A stretch of 30,288 nt of DNA from SFLA01 sp045595165. Its GTDB lineage: Bacteria; Bacillota; Clostridia; Oscillospirales; CAG-382. The stretch's first letter is position 1; each line of letters starts with the position of its first letter. The notes under the pieces were generated by a model. It searched no databases and was not told the origin of the DNA. It was given only the letters and a program-made list of their open reading frames with translations. The stretch spans positions 1-30,288 of the forward strand of contig JAZNZY010000033.1 in the NCBI GenBank assembly GCA_045595165.1, written 5' to 3'. Below, piece by piece: positions 1-8,231 of this stretch. Position numbers and translations under genes: made by a program.

Positions 1-795
1 ACTTCCTTCAGCTTCGGTATCGGTAACTTCCTTAAGGTTATTGAGTACAAAAAGTTTTTACAGTGCCTAAAGAACACAGTTCTTCTCTGTGTAATAACCG
101 TTCCGATCTCCACGATCCTTGCACTTCTGATCGCGGTTGCACTCAATTCCATTAAATTCCTGCAAAAAGGTCTTCAGACCATATTCTTCCTCCCCTACGT
201 TACAAACTCCATCGCTATCGGTATGGTATTTGCCGCTATGTTTAATATGGTCGGTTCTGCCTTCGGCGGTGAAAACGAGCTGATCATTACGGCAGGTATT
301 GTAAACAACATTATCGAATTCTTCGGCGGAAACCATATCAACTGGATAAACTCCGGCTCCACTTACACCGCAAATATCGTGGTGCTGGTGGTATACACGG
401 TATGGAATGCGCTCCCCTTCAAGATACTTATTCTGCTGGGCGGACTGCAAAGTATAAACAAGCAGTATTACGATGCCGCCCGTGTAGACGGAACCAGCAG
501 AAGCAGAGTATTTACAAGAATTACCGTTCCCCTTCTCTCACCTATGCTGGCATACGTTGTTATTACCGGCTTTATCGGCGGATTCAAGGAATATTCCAAT
601 ATCGTAGGTATATTCGGTGAGGATATGGGCCCTGCGGGCGCACCTCTCAGCCTTAACACTATGGTAGGATTTATTTACGAATCTCTTGACAGCCATCAGG
701 GACGCGCCAGCGCAGCGGCACTTATACTGTTTGCGATCATTTTTGTTGTAACCCTTATAAATCTTTGGGTCAGCAAAAAGAAAACGCATTATTAA
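1..795 (+). CDS. CUT1-type ABC transporter permease (MalF/UgpA-like), 5' partial
   Basis: The frame is open from base 1, so the true start lies outside the window; 264 residues are present. The protein is hydrophobic with several membrane spans. It carries the EAA loop of binding-protein-dependent permeases around residues 157-175 (DAARVDGTS, then VPLLSP), which docks onto the ATPase. This is family knowledge for the MalF/UgpA group that imports sugars and related small solutes. It is the first gene of a + strand operon and sits 15 bases before the second permease. Substrate cannot be read from a permease. The neighbouring secreted nucleases raise the possibility of nucleosides or other nucleic-acid breakdown products, but an ordinary sugar transporter is equally allowed by the sequence. 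Confidence 0.93.
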   Translation, partial: TSFSFGIGNFLKVIEYKKFLQCLKNTVLLCVITVPISTILALLIAVALNSIKFLQKGLQTIFFLPYVTNSIAIGMVFAAMFNMVGSAFGGENELIITAGIVNNIIEFFGGNHINWINSGSTYTANIVVLVVYTVWNALPFKILILLGGLQSINKQYYDAARVDGTSRSRVFTRITVPLLSPMLAYVVITGFIGGFKEYSNIVGIFGEDMGPAGAPLSLNTMVGFIYESLDSHQGRASAAALILFAIIFVVTLINLWVSKKKTHY

Positions 796-810
796 GGGAG
801 GTAAAACGCT

Positions 811-1698
811 ATGGCTAAATTTAAAACTATGGGCGAGAAAAACCTCCGCAGCGTATCTGCAAAACAGCTGGTAGGAAAGACGTTTTATAAATTCCTTGTA
901 TACGCCTTTCTTATCATTATGGCGGTAATAGTTCTGTTCCCCTTTTACTGGATGCTTATATCATCCGTAAAATCTCTTGACGAATACCGTCTTTCCGTTC
1001 CCACCCTGTTCCCCCGCGAAATACTGTGGGGCAACTACATTCAGGCATTCAACCAAGCCACGTTGGGCAAACTGTTTTTGAACACTCTTTACGTCGGTGT
1101 GGTATCCACCCTGCTTTCCCTTGTTATTACCGTGCTTTCCGCTTTCGCCTTTGCACGTCTTGAGTTCAAGGGCAAAAACGCGTTGTTCGCCGCACTTCTC
1201 GGCACAATGATGATCCCCGGTGAATTGTTCACCATCACCAACTACGCCACGGTAAATGCTTTCGGATGGATGAATTCATTTACGGTATTGATCGTTCCCT
1301 TCCTCGTAAGCGTATTTTACATTTATCTGTTGCGTCAGAACTTTATGCAGATACCCGATGAGCTTTATCTTGCCGCAAAGGTTGACGGTACCAGCGACCT
1401 TAAGTACCTTTGCAAGGTAATGATCCCCTTGGCGCTTCCCACCCTCATATCCATTACCATTCTTAAGATGATGGGCGCGTGGAACTCTTACATCTGGCCC
1501 AGACTGGTTGCAAATGATGCGGACCATCAGCTTATTACCAACGGTCTGCGCAATGCGTTTACCGATGCCAGCGGCGACGTAAACATTCCCGTTCAGATGG
1601 CGGCGGTCGCCATAGTATCTTTCCCGCTGTTCCTGGTATTCGTATTCCTTCGTAAATATATTATGAAGGGCGTATCAAGAAGCGGTATCAAAGGATAA
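811..1698 (+). CDS. CUT1-type ABC transporter permease (MalG/UgpE-like)
   Basis: This 295-residue protein has a cytoplasmic N-terminus followed by a first membrane span around residues 30-50 and several more spans. The EAA loop reads LAAKVDGTSDLKYL and is followed by IPLALP, as in MalG-type permeases. Length is normal for the family. The start is supported by GGGAGGT ten bases upstream. It pairs with the preceding permease to make the heterodimeric membrane channel and is followed by the solute-binding lipoprotein, a standard CUT1 order. No ATPase gene is seen in the window; many Firmicutes share one ATPase (MsmX type) among such importers, which is the likely explanation. Confidence 0.94.
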   Translation: MAKFKTMGEKNLRSVSAKQLVGKTFYKFLVYAFLIIMAVIVLFPFYWMLISSVKSLDEYRLSVPTLFPREILWGNYIQAFNQATLGKLFLNTLYVGVVSTLLSLVITVLSAFAFARLEFKGKNALFAALLGTMMIPGELFTITNYATVNAFGWMNSFTVLIVPFLVSVFYIYLLRQNFMQIPDELYLAAKVDGTSDLKYLCKVMIPLALPTLISITILKMMGAWNSYIWPRLVANDADHQLITNGLRNAFTDASGDVNIPVQMAAVAIVSFPLFLVFVFLRKYIMKGVSRSGIKG

Positions 1699-1747
1699 CA
1701 GCCAATCCATTTTGGCATCACATATCAAAAGATCAAAGGAGAAAAAA

Positions 1748-3178
1748 ATGAAAGCAAACAGAATTATATCTTTCATTCTCGTTGCGGTTATGTGCTTGGG
1801 CGTTTTCGCTCTCACAAGCTGTAACAACACTTCGGTCGCTTCCGACCTCGTTATCCCCGAAAACGGATTTGACACCACAACTCCCGTAACCATTACCTTC
1901 TACCACACCATGGGCGCAAATCTTCGTGACGTTCTCGATCATTATATCGTAGAATTCAACAAGCTTTACCCCAACATCACCGTTCAGCACGAGCAGGTTG
2001 GCTCTTACGATGACGTTCGTGATCAGATAAAGACCGAGATCACCGTAGGCAACCAGCCCAATATCGCTTACTGCTATCCCGACCACGTTGCGCTTTACAA
2101 TATGGCGCAGGCCGTTCAGACTCTTGACGTGCTGATCGAAAACGAGATCGAGATCACCAGAGCGGACGGAACCACCGAAATACTCGGTCTTACCGATGCA
2201 CAGAAGAACGATTTTATTAAGGGTTATTACGAAGAAGGTCAGCAGTTCGGCGACGGACTTATGTACACCCTTCCCCTTTCCAAGTCCACCGAGGTTCTTT
2301 ACTACAACAAGACATTCTTTAACAAGCACGGTCTTACCGTTCCCACCACTTGGGACGAAATGGAAAAGCTTTGCGAAAAAATCAAAGAGATCGATCCCGA
2401 TTGTATCCCTCTCGGCTATGACTCCGAATCCAACTGGTTTATCACTCTGTGCGAGCAGAGCGGCTCTCCCTACACCAGCGCAGGTGACGATCACTTCCTC
2501 TTTGACAACCAGACCAACTACGATTTCGTTGCACGCTTCAGAACCTGGTATCAGAAGGGCTACGTAACCACTCAGGAGCTTTCCGGCGGTTACACCTCCG
2601 AATTGTTCACCAAGGCTGAATCCGAAGCAGGTAACAGCTATATGTCTATCGGCTCTTCCGCAGGTGCAACTCACCAGCGTCCCGATAAGGTTGACGAAGC
2701 TTATCCCTTTGAAGTAGGCATCGCTACCATTCCCCAGATCAACCCCGAAGATCCCAAGGTTATCTCCCAGGGCCCCTCTCTCTGTATCTTCAAGAAGGCA
2801 GATCCTCAGGAAGTTATCGCATCCTGGCTGTTTGTTAAGTATCTTACCACCACCGTCGAATTCCAGGCTGAATTCTCTATGGCTTCCGGTTACGTTCCCG
2901 TAATCAAATCCGTAGGCGAAAACCCCATATACAAGAACGATTTCCTTGATAAGGCAGACGGCGGCGACTTTATTTCCGCACTCAGTGCAAAGATCTGTCT
3001 GGATCAGGAAGAAGCTTACTACACCTCTCCCGCATTCAACGGCTCCTCCACCGCCCGTGACCAGGTTGGTCTGCTTATGCAGAAATGCTTGTCCGCAGAC
3101 TGGGGCAGCGACGTGGAAGAACAGATAAAGAAAGCCTTTGAAGATGCTATTGCCGAATGTGAATATCAGGCAGGTTAA
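1748..3178 (+). CDS. Extracellular solute-binding lipoprotein (SBP_bac_1 type)
   Basis: I choose the ATG at 1748 (476 residues) because AAAGGAG lies directly upstream and the protein then begins with a clean lipoprotein signal: MKA..., a hydrophobic core, and lipobox LTSC with Cys25 as the lipidated residue. An ATG 36 bases earlier has no such support. After the linker the protein follows the family-1 binding-protein pattern, with VTITFYHTMG near the start of the first lobe, QPNIAYCYPDH, and YYNKTFFNKHGL with PTTWDEMEKLC. These proteins capture the ligand outside the membrane and hand it to the two permeases encoded just upstream. Relatives bind maltose, oligosaccharides or glycerol 3-phosphate, and the ligand here is not known. 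The two genes that follow encode a nuclease and an OB-fold protein rather than glycosidases, which is odd for a sugar uptake operon. Confidence 0.93.
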   Translation: MKANRIISFILVAVMCLGVFALTSCNNTSVASDLVIPENGFDTTTPVTITFYHTMGANLRDVLDHYIVEFNKLYPNITVQHEQVGSYDDVRDQIKTEITVGNQPNIAYCYPDHVALYNMAQAVQTLDVLIENEIEITRADGTTEILGLTDAQKNDFIKGYYEEGQQFGDGLMYTLPLSKSTEVLYYNKTFFNKHGLTVPTTWDEMEKLCEKIKEIDPDCIPLGYDSESNWFITLCEQSGSPYTSAGDDHFLFDNQTNYDFVARFRTWYQKGYVTTQELSGGYTSELFTKAESEAGNSYMSIGSSAGATHQRPDKVDEAYPFEVGIATIPQINPEDPKVISQGPSLCIFKKADPQEVIASWLFVKYLTTTVEFQAEFSMASGYVPVIKSVGENPIYKNDFLDKADGGDFISALSAKICLDQEEAYYTSPAFNGSSTARDQVGLLMQKCLSADWGSDVEEQIKKAFEDAIAECEYQAG

Positions 3179-3187
3179 TGAACTTAT

Positions 3188-4519
3188 ATGAACAAGATTT
3201 TTAACAAAAAGTTTTATTCCCTTTTACTCGCGGTTGCCATGCTTTTGTGCCTGGCAGCCTGCGGGCCCACCGACGAGGTTTCCAACCAAAGCGATCATAT
3301 CGATTACGCCGCTTCAATTACGTTGGATATGAACTCATCCACGCTTAAACAAGAAGTTACTGTACACGCTTATATCGACGGCGACACCACCCACTTCAAA
3401 GTTCCCTCTTCGGTTATTCCCGGCGGTATTCTTAAAGCCAGATACCTTGCTATAAACACTCCCGAATCTACCGGCAAGATAGAGGAATGGGGAAAAACCG
3501 CAGCCAATTACACAAAGCAGGTATTGCTTGATGCACAGTCCATTATCGTCGAATCCGATGACGATAAATGGAACGCAGACTCCACCGGAAGCAGATATCT
3601 GGTTTGGGTATGGTACAAGCCTCAAGGCAGCGACCAATACCGCAATCTGAATATCGAGATACTTCAGCAGGGTCTTGCGGTTGCTTCCAATTCCGCAAAC
3701 AACCGTTACGGCGAAACCTGTATGAACGCACTTAATCAGGCAAAAACGGAAATGCTGCACGTTCATTCCGGCAAGCAGGATCCCAACTTCCCTTACGGAG
3801 AGGCAACCGAGCTTACCTTGAGAGAGCTTCGTACCAAGATAACCGAATACGATAACTGCAAGGTAGCATTCGAGGGCGTTATTACAAAGAACAACAATAA
3901 CACCTGCTACGTTGAAGAATACGATCCCGAAAGCGGTCTTTACTACGGTATGACCATTTATTACGGATACAGCCTTAACGGCGCAGGTCTGCAGATACTT
4001 TCCGTAGGAAACAGAGTCCGTATAGTAGGCACTGTTCAGTATTACGAAACCGGCGGAACGTATCAGGTTTCCGGTCTGGAATATTCTATGATGCGTCCTG
4101 ACGATCCCGCAAATATCCAAAAGATAAGCGACGGGCACTCCCCCGCATACGTTCTGACCGATCCCGCAACATTTAATGAAGGCAAGGTAGAGCTGGTTAT
4201 CGATGATGCCGCCAAAACCTTCGGCTACGCAGAGCTGGCTATTTACACCTCCGTCGAAATGACCGACCTTAAGGTAGTGGACACCTACACTACCACAAAC
4301 GAAGAAAGCTCCTCCAAGGGTGCTATCACTCTCACCTGCAAGGCAGGGGATGAAACTATTTCCGTAAGAACCATAGTTTTGTACGATGAGGACGGCAATC
4401 TTATAACGGCGGATCTTTTTGAAGGAAAGACTATATCCGTAAAAGGATTGGTAGATTACTTTGACGGAACCTACCAGATAAAGGTCTTCTCCGTTAACGA
4501 TATTACGATTTCTGATTAA
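3188..4519 (+). CDS. Secreted thermonuclease-like lipoprotein with OB-fold tail (SNase / YhcR-like)
   Basis: This 443-residue protein has a lipoprotein signal ending LAAC (Cys25). Residues about 55-195 match the staphylococcal nuclease fold: DGD at 64-66, Arg85, NTPE at 90-93, Arg136, and the ILQQGLA helix near 158-164. By alignment to S. aureus nuclease, Arg85, Glu93 and Arg136 match catalytic Arg35, Glu43 and Arg87. Asp66 matches calcium ligand Asp21, while the second ligand Asp40 is replaced by Asn90. Residues about 205-310 and 330-440 look like beta-rich OB-fold modules (for example VAFEGVITKNNNNTCYVEE), an arrangement known from the B. subtilis surface nuclease YhcR. The inferred role is calcium-dependent cleavage of extracellular DNA or RNA at the cell surface. 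It starts 9 bases after the binding protein with only a weak ribosome site, so it is probably translationally coupled to it. Confidence 0.85.
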   Translation: MNKIFNKKFYSLLLAVAMLLCLAACGPTDEVSNQSDHIDYAASITLDMNSSTLKQEVTVHAYIDGDTTHFKVPSSVIPGGILKARYLAINTPESTGKIEEWGKTAANYTKQVLLDAQSIIVESDDDKWNADSTGSRYLVWVWYKPQGSDQYRNLNIEILQQGLAVASNSANNRYGETCMNALNQAKTEMLHVHSGKQDPNFPYGEATELTLRELRTKITEYDNCKVAFEGVITKNNNNTCYVEEYDPESGLYYGMTIYYGYSLNGAGLQILSVGNRVRIVGTVQYYETGGTYQVSGLEYSMMRPDDPANIQKISDGHSPAYVLTDPATFNEGKVELVIDDAAKTFGYAELAIYTSVEMTDLKVVDTYTTTNEESSSKGAITLTCKAGDETISVRTIVLYDEDGNLITADLFEGKTISVKGLVDYFDGTYQIKVFSVNDITISD

Positions 4520-4539
4520 TTTTGAAAGGAAAGCATATA

Positions 4540-6840
4540 ATGAAGAAATTTTTAGCAATCCTGTTGGCAGTTCTTATGTGCTGCGGTATTATGGCTTCCT
4601 GCTCGGACAAGACTGAAGGTCCCGGCTTGGCAGATGCGCTTTCTTACCTCAAGAGCCTTTACAAGGACAGCGCAAAGGAAACTCCTGCTGATTATGACGT
4701 TGTAGGTAAGATACTTATTAACAACACCGTAGAGTTCACGGTTACCTGGGAAAGCGATAACGAAAACGTTACCGTAAAAGAAAGCAGCAGAAACGGCTTT
4801 TACACCGTGGACGTTCCCGATAAGACCGAAGCGGAAATTCCTTACGTTCTTACCGCAACCATTAAGGACGCAGAGGGCAACACCGAAACCACTACCTTTG
4901 AAAAGGTCGTTCCCATTGTTGATAACTCCGCAGTGGTAAGCGCACCCGAGGAAGGCGTTGAATACGCGCTTTATCTCGTTCACACCTCTCTGGGCAAGAC
5001 GCTTTACGCTACCCACGAGCTCCAGAACAACAAGTTTATCGTTACCACCACCGACCCCAAGGAAGCTCCCGCTTTCTTTGCAGAGGTTGTTGAAGGCGGC
5101 TACAAGTTCTATACTATGATAAATGATGTTAAGAACTACGTTACCGCTTCCGTTGTAAAGACCGAAGAAGGAAAATACAGCAAGTATATCAATTACGGCA
5201 CCGAAGGCTCCGTATGGTATTACAACACCGAATGCAACGCTTGGATGACTATGGTTGAGGGCGGCGAATACGTAATGGGTACTTACGGCTCCTACACCAC
5301 CATTTGTATTTCCGAATCCAGCTATATAACTCCCGAAAACAGCGGTTCCACACAGTTCCCCGCAGTTCTTATTAAGAAAGAAGTTGCAGAGAATATGGGC
5401 CCTGCCGAAGAAGTTGAGATTTACGAAACCGCGCAGGATATAGTAAACGAGGCTTACAAGCTCGAAGCAGGCGCATATCTTTCCGGCGGACACAAGTACA
5501 CCCTCACCGGCGTGATCACCAAGGTTGATTCCGCATACAGCGAGCAGTACGGCAACGTAACTGTAACCATCGTTGTTGACGGTATGGAGGATAAGCCCAT
5601 TCAGTGCTTCCGTACCTCCGGCGACGGCGCAGATATTATCGACGTTGGCAACACCATTACCGTAACCGGTCCTATCGTTAACTATGCAAAGAAGGATGCT
5701 GACGGAAACATAACCTCTACCATCATTGAAATAGAGTATGCTACTCTTGATTCTCACGATGCAGTAGCTTCCGACGATCCCGATGACACCTCCAAGCCCG
5801 ACGGAGATACCTCCGAGCCCGAAAACAACGATACCCCTTCCGAAGCACCCCAGAACAAGACTATAAAGGATATACTGGGCATCAAAGAAGGCAGCGAGCC
5901 TTCCTATGAAGTTATTGTAACCGGCGTTGTTGATGAGATCACCAATACCACTTGGGGCAATATGTATATCAAGGATGCAGACGGCAACAAGCTTCTTATC
6001 TACGGTCTGTACGATGCAAACGGCAACACCAGATACGATGCTATGGCTAAAAAGCCTGCTGTAGGCGATACCGTTACCGTTCAGGCTCCCGTTTCCTTCT
6101 TCAACGGACAGGTACAGCTTAAGAACGCAAAGCTTAAAACTCTCACTTCCGGCGGCGGTTCCACTACCGATCCCGGCGATGAACCCAGCGATAATCCCAA
6201 TGATACACCTGCAACCGGCAACACCACGCCTATTGCAGATATTCTTAAGTATACCGAAGGCAATGCACCTACTACTGAAATTTTCGTAAGCGGTACCGTT
6301 GTTGAAGTATCAAGCACCACCTGGGGCAACATTTATATAACCGACGGCAACGGAAACAACCTCTACCTTTACGGCACATATGATGAAGACGGCAACAGAT
6401 ATGATGCTCTCGAAGTCAAACCCACAAAGGGCGATATAATCAAGGTAAAGGGTACTATCTCCTTCTACAACGGTGTTCCCCAGATAAAGAACGCTGTTCT
6501 CGTAGAGCACACCGTAAAGGAATATGAGCCCGGCGAGCCCCAGAACGCTACTATCGCAGAAGTTCTCGCGCTTACCGATTTTATTGATCATCCCGTTATC
6601 GTAACCGGTACCATTACCGGTACCTATGGCGAAAATTGGGCTACGTACGGTAACTTCTATATTACCGACGGAAACGGCAACAAGCTTCTCATCTACGGCT
6701 TGTACGATGAGAACAACACCAGATACGATAAGATGGACGTTCAGCTTGAGGTTGGCGACACTATCACCGTTCAGAGCGAAGTATCCTTCTATAATAAGGT
6801 TCCTCAGCTTAAAAACGCCACTTTGCTTGAAGTAGAATAA
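4540..6840 (+). CDS. Large surface lipoprotein with Ig-like domain and four OB-fold-like repeats
   Basis: The start is the ATG at 4540, preceded by GAAAGGAAAG; a TTG 18 bases earlier would add a hydrophilic tail before the signal. The product is 766 residues, with a lipoprotein signal ending MASC (Cys21). Residues about 30-127 look like an atypical bacterial Ig domain, and 140-280 is a beta-rich region of unknown type. Residues 300-405 form a first OB-like module (YTLTGVITKVD). After an acidic D/P/S-rich linker, three closely similar repeats follow at about 441-535, 563-657 and 670-766, each with a VTGxV strand, a TWGN(M/I)YI- or YGNFYI-type strand, LLIYGLYD, a GDTxxV strand and a QLKNA end. 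No catalytic motif is seen. OB folds bind nucleic acids or sugars, and with the nuclease next door a nucleic-acid capture role is an inference. It is the last gene of the operon before a strong terminator. Confidence 0.82.
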   Translation: MKKFLAILLAVLMCCGIMASCSDKTEGPGLADALSYLKSLYKDSAKETPADYDVVGKILINNTVEFTVTWESDNENVTVKESSRNGFYTVDVPDKTEAEIPYVLTATIKDAEGNTETTTFEKVVPIVDNSAVVSAPEEGVEYALYLVHTSLGKTLYATHELQNNKFIVTTTDPKEAPAFFAEVVEGGYKFYTMINDVKNYVTASVVKTEEGKYSKYINYGTEGSVWYYNTECNAWMTMVEGGEYVMGTYGSYTTICISESSYITPENSGSTQFPAVLIKKEVAENMGPAEEVEIYETAQDIVNEAYKLEAGAYLSGGHKYTLTGVITKVDSAYSEQYGNVTVTIVVDGMEDKPIQCFRTSGDGADIIDVGNTITVTGPIVNYAKKDADGNITSTIIEIEYATLDSHDAVASDDPDDTSKPDGDTSEPENNDTPSEAPQNKTIKDILGIKEGSEPSYEVIVTGVVDEITNTTWGNMYIKDADGNKLLIYGLYDANGNTRYDAMAKKPAVGDTVTVQAPVSFFNGQVQLKNAKLKTLTSGGGSTTDPGDEPSDNPNDTPATGNTTPIADILKYTEGNAPTTEIFVSGTVVEVSSTTWGNIYITDGNGNNLYLYGTYDEDGNRYDALEVKPTKGDIIKVKGTISFYNGVPQIKNAVLVEHTVKEYEPGEPQNATIAEVLALTDFIDHPVIVTGTITGTYGENWATYGNFYITDGNGNKLLIYGLYDENNTRYDKMDVQLEVGDTITVQSEVSFYNKVPQLKNATLLEVE
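5857..6837 (+). repeat. Three tandem protein-level OB-fold repeats inside the lipoprotein gene
   Basis: The units lie at about 5857-6141, 6226-6510 and 6544-6837. They share the order KTIKDIL- or ATIAEVL-like start, VTG strand, GN(M/I/F)YI, DGNGNKLLIYGLYD, RYD, GDTITV, SFYN and QLKNA. The first two gaps are filled by acidic, Pro/Ser/Thr-rich linkers. The repeats differ enough at DNA level to suggest old duplication. Confidence 0.75.
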
Positions 6841-6860
6841 GAAAAAGCAATAACAATGCA

Positions 6861-6892
6861 AGATGCGCACTTTGAAAGTGCGCATCTTTTTT
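6861..6892 (+). terminator. Rho-independent terminator after the transporter/nuclease operon
   Basis: AGATGCGCAC (6861-6870) pairs perfectly with GTGCGCATCT (6878-6887), and three further A/T pairs could extend the stem into the loop. A run of six T follows. It lies 21 bases after the OB-fold lipoprotein stop and ends transcription before the separately promoted barnase-like gene. Confidence 0.9.
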
Positions 6893-6907
6893 ATCGGTGT
6901 AATTCAC

Positions 6908-6936
6908 TTGACGAAACAGAAATAATGATATACAAT
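6908..6936 (+). promoter_or_regulatory. Sigma-A type promoter for the barnase-like lipoprotein gene
   Basis: TTGACG (6908-6913), a 17-base spacer, then TACAAT (6931-6936). It lies right after the terminator and about 25 bases before the start codon, so this gene can be expressed independently of the transporter operon. Confidence 0.7.
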
Positions 6937-6960
6937 ATAAAGCAGAGGTGAATGTTTTTT

Positions 6961-8127
6961 ATGGAACGGACACGCCGTTTTACTGCTTTTATAATAACGC
7001 TTATAATTATAGTTTCCCTTTGCTCCTGCGGACAGAACGATATACAAATATCCGAGCTGAATATAACCAACTGCGAAAAGACCACGATAGAGGCGGGCAA
7101 GACTTTTCTTCTTGAAACTGACGCACCCGAGGAGCTGAAGGATGATCTGTTGTGGATAGCTTCAAGCGATTCCGTTACGGTGGACAGTACGGGATTGGTA
7201 ACAGCCGTGGAAGAAGGCACGGCGGCGGTAACCGTAAGCTATAAAGAGCTTCGGGACACCGTTATAATTTACGTTGTTGCCCCAAGTGAGGATAAAGACG
7301 ATTTAAACCTATCTGTAGATACCGAGGCGAGAGATGCCTTTTACGGGGACAGCGACCCTGCGGACAGCTATGAGGAAGCATTGGAAAGATCTGAAAAAGG
7401 TATACTTTCCGGTGCGGAAAAGGTGCCTGACCAAGCGCCCGTGCTCGCCCTTTATATGCCTATGGAAAACGAAATGTACATACGCAACAACGTTCCCTAT
7501 TTTGCCGATGAAAACACCTACGTTGTTGTGAATTACCGCGGCGAAGAGGTATTCAGAGTATACCGCGGAGGGGGGTACATTACCCTCGAAGAGGTTGCGG
7601 CATACGTTTTTGCTTTTGGTGATATTCCCGCTAATTATGTTTCGAGTAAAAGGACAGACCCGAAAAACAGCATTTGGGGCGAGAATTTAAGGCTGAATCA
7701 CTCCAAGTTCAGCGGCAACACGAAAAAGTATCCTTACGAGCCCGAGCTTCCCGAGATAAGCGGTTGCGGCGGCAATCTGCAATATTACGAGCTGGACGTG
7801 GGTACCACGGGTACGGATTGCGACCCCGGTTACGCTGTAAAAACCTATAACGACGGAAAACGTATAACCCGCGGTGCGGCAAGGATCGTATACACCGCCT
7901 GCGATATTAACGGCAACGATATTATTGATATAAACGAAAAATATCTTTTTTACTCCTATAACCATTATAACGATTTTCAGGAATACCTGAATTACTACGG
8001 CGGCTGGGGAGAAATGTTCGGTAACATTACCGGCGGCGGACAGCTTTCATCAAAGAGCTATTATAACCCTACCCCCTACGTTCCCGTTATATACGACGAT
8101 ATACGGAATTACAACGAAGCTGCATAA
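6961..8127 (+). CDS. Secreted lipoprotein with Big2 Ig-like domain and barnase-type ribonuclease domain
   Basis: The ATG at 6961 fits the AGAGGTG site about 10 bases upstream; an in-frame ATG at 6952 lies almost on top of that site. The product is 388 residues with lipobox LCSC (Cys23). Residues about 30-107 fit a Big2 domain (WIASSDSVTVDSTGLVTAV), followed by a linker and a central segment of unknown type. Residues about 205-345 align with barnase: ITLEEVAAYV then DIPANYVSS (barnase DVADYL, LPDNYIT), then YYELDV, TRGAARIVY and NHYNDF. The barnase catalytic residues Glu73, Arg83, Arg87 and His102 correspond to Glu277, Arg304, Arg308 and His335, with a roughly ten-residue insertion after RIVYTA. 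The inferred role is RNA cleavage at the cell surface. No barstar-like inhibitor gene is seen. The tail after residue 345 is Gly/Tyr-rich and unassigned. Confidence 0.82.
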   Translation: MERTRRFTAFIITLIIIVSLCSCGQNDIQISELNITNCEKTTIEAGKTFLLETDAPEELKDDLLWIASSDSVTVDSTGLVTAVEEGTAAVTVSYKELRDTVIIYVVAPSEDKDDLNLSVDTEARDAFYGDSDPADSYEEALERSEKGILSGAEKVPDQAPVLALYMPMENEMYIRNNVPYFADENTYVVVNYRGEEVFRVYRGGGYITLEEVAAYVFAFGDIPANYVSSKRTDPKNSIWGENLRLNHSKFSGNTKKYPYEPELPEISGCGGNLQYYELDVGTTGTDCDPGYAVKTYNDGKRITRGAARIVYTACDINGNDIIDINEKYLFYSYNHYNDFQEYLNYYGGWGEMFGNITGGGQLSSKSYYNPTPYVPVIYDDIRNYNEAA

Positions 8128-8148
8128 AAAACACCCCGCAAAAGAGTA

Positions 8149-8181
8149 CCCCAAGAAAACTGACGTTTTCTCGGGGACCCC
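8149..8181. repeat. Hairpin ending in GGGGACCCC palindrome (dispersed element, copy 1)
   Basis: CCCCAAGAAAAC (8149-8160) pairs, with one mismatch, with GTTTTCTCGGGG (8165-8176). The right arm runs into the palindrome GGGGACCCC (8173-8181). Related palindromes with T/A-rich flanks recur in two other intergenic spaces at 17598-17619 and 29979-29999. Confidence 0.55.
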
Positions 8182-8196
8182 GAAAATGAAAAATCG

Positions 8197-8228
8197 CCCC
8201 AAGAAGATTTTTACTTCTTGGGGTTTTT
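8197..8228. terminator. Bidirectional terminator between converging operons
   Basis: CCCCAAGAAG (8197-8206) pairs perfectly with CTTCTTGGGG (8214-8223) around a seven-base loop. T5 follows on the + strand, and CGATTTTT follows on the - strand. It serves the barnase-like gene from the left and surE, the last gene of the salvage operon, from the right. Confidence 0.85.
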
Positions 8229-8231
8229 GGT

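Noticed and set aside
1733..2674. Long open frame (313 codons) on the - strand opposite the binding-protein gene
   Set aside because: It is antisense to a certain gene, has no ribosome site or family pattern, and arises because sense codons there seldom give stops on the other strand.
3335..5757. Two - strand frames of about 400 codons opposite the SNase and OB-fold lipoprotein genes
   Set aside because: Both are Val/Gly/Cys-rich translations without domains. The + strand frames have signal peptides, lipoboxes and recognisable domains.
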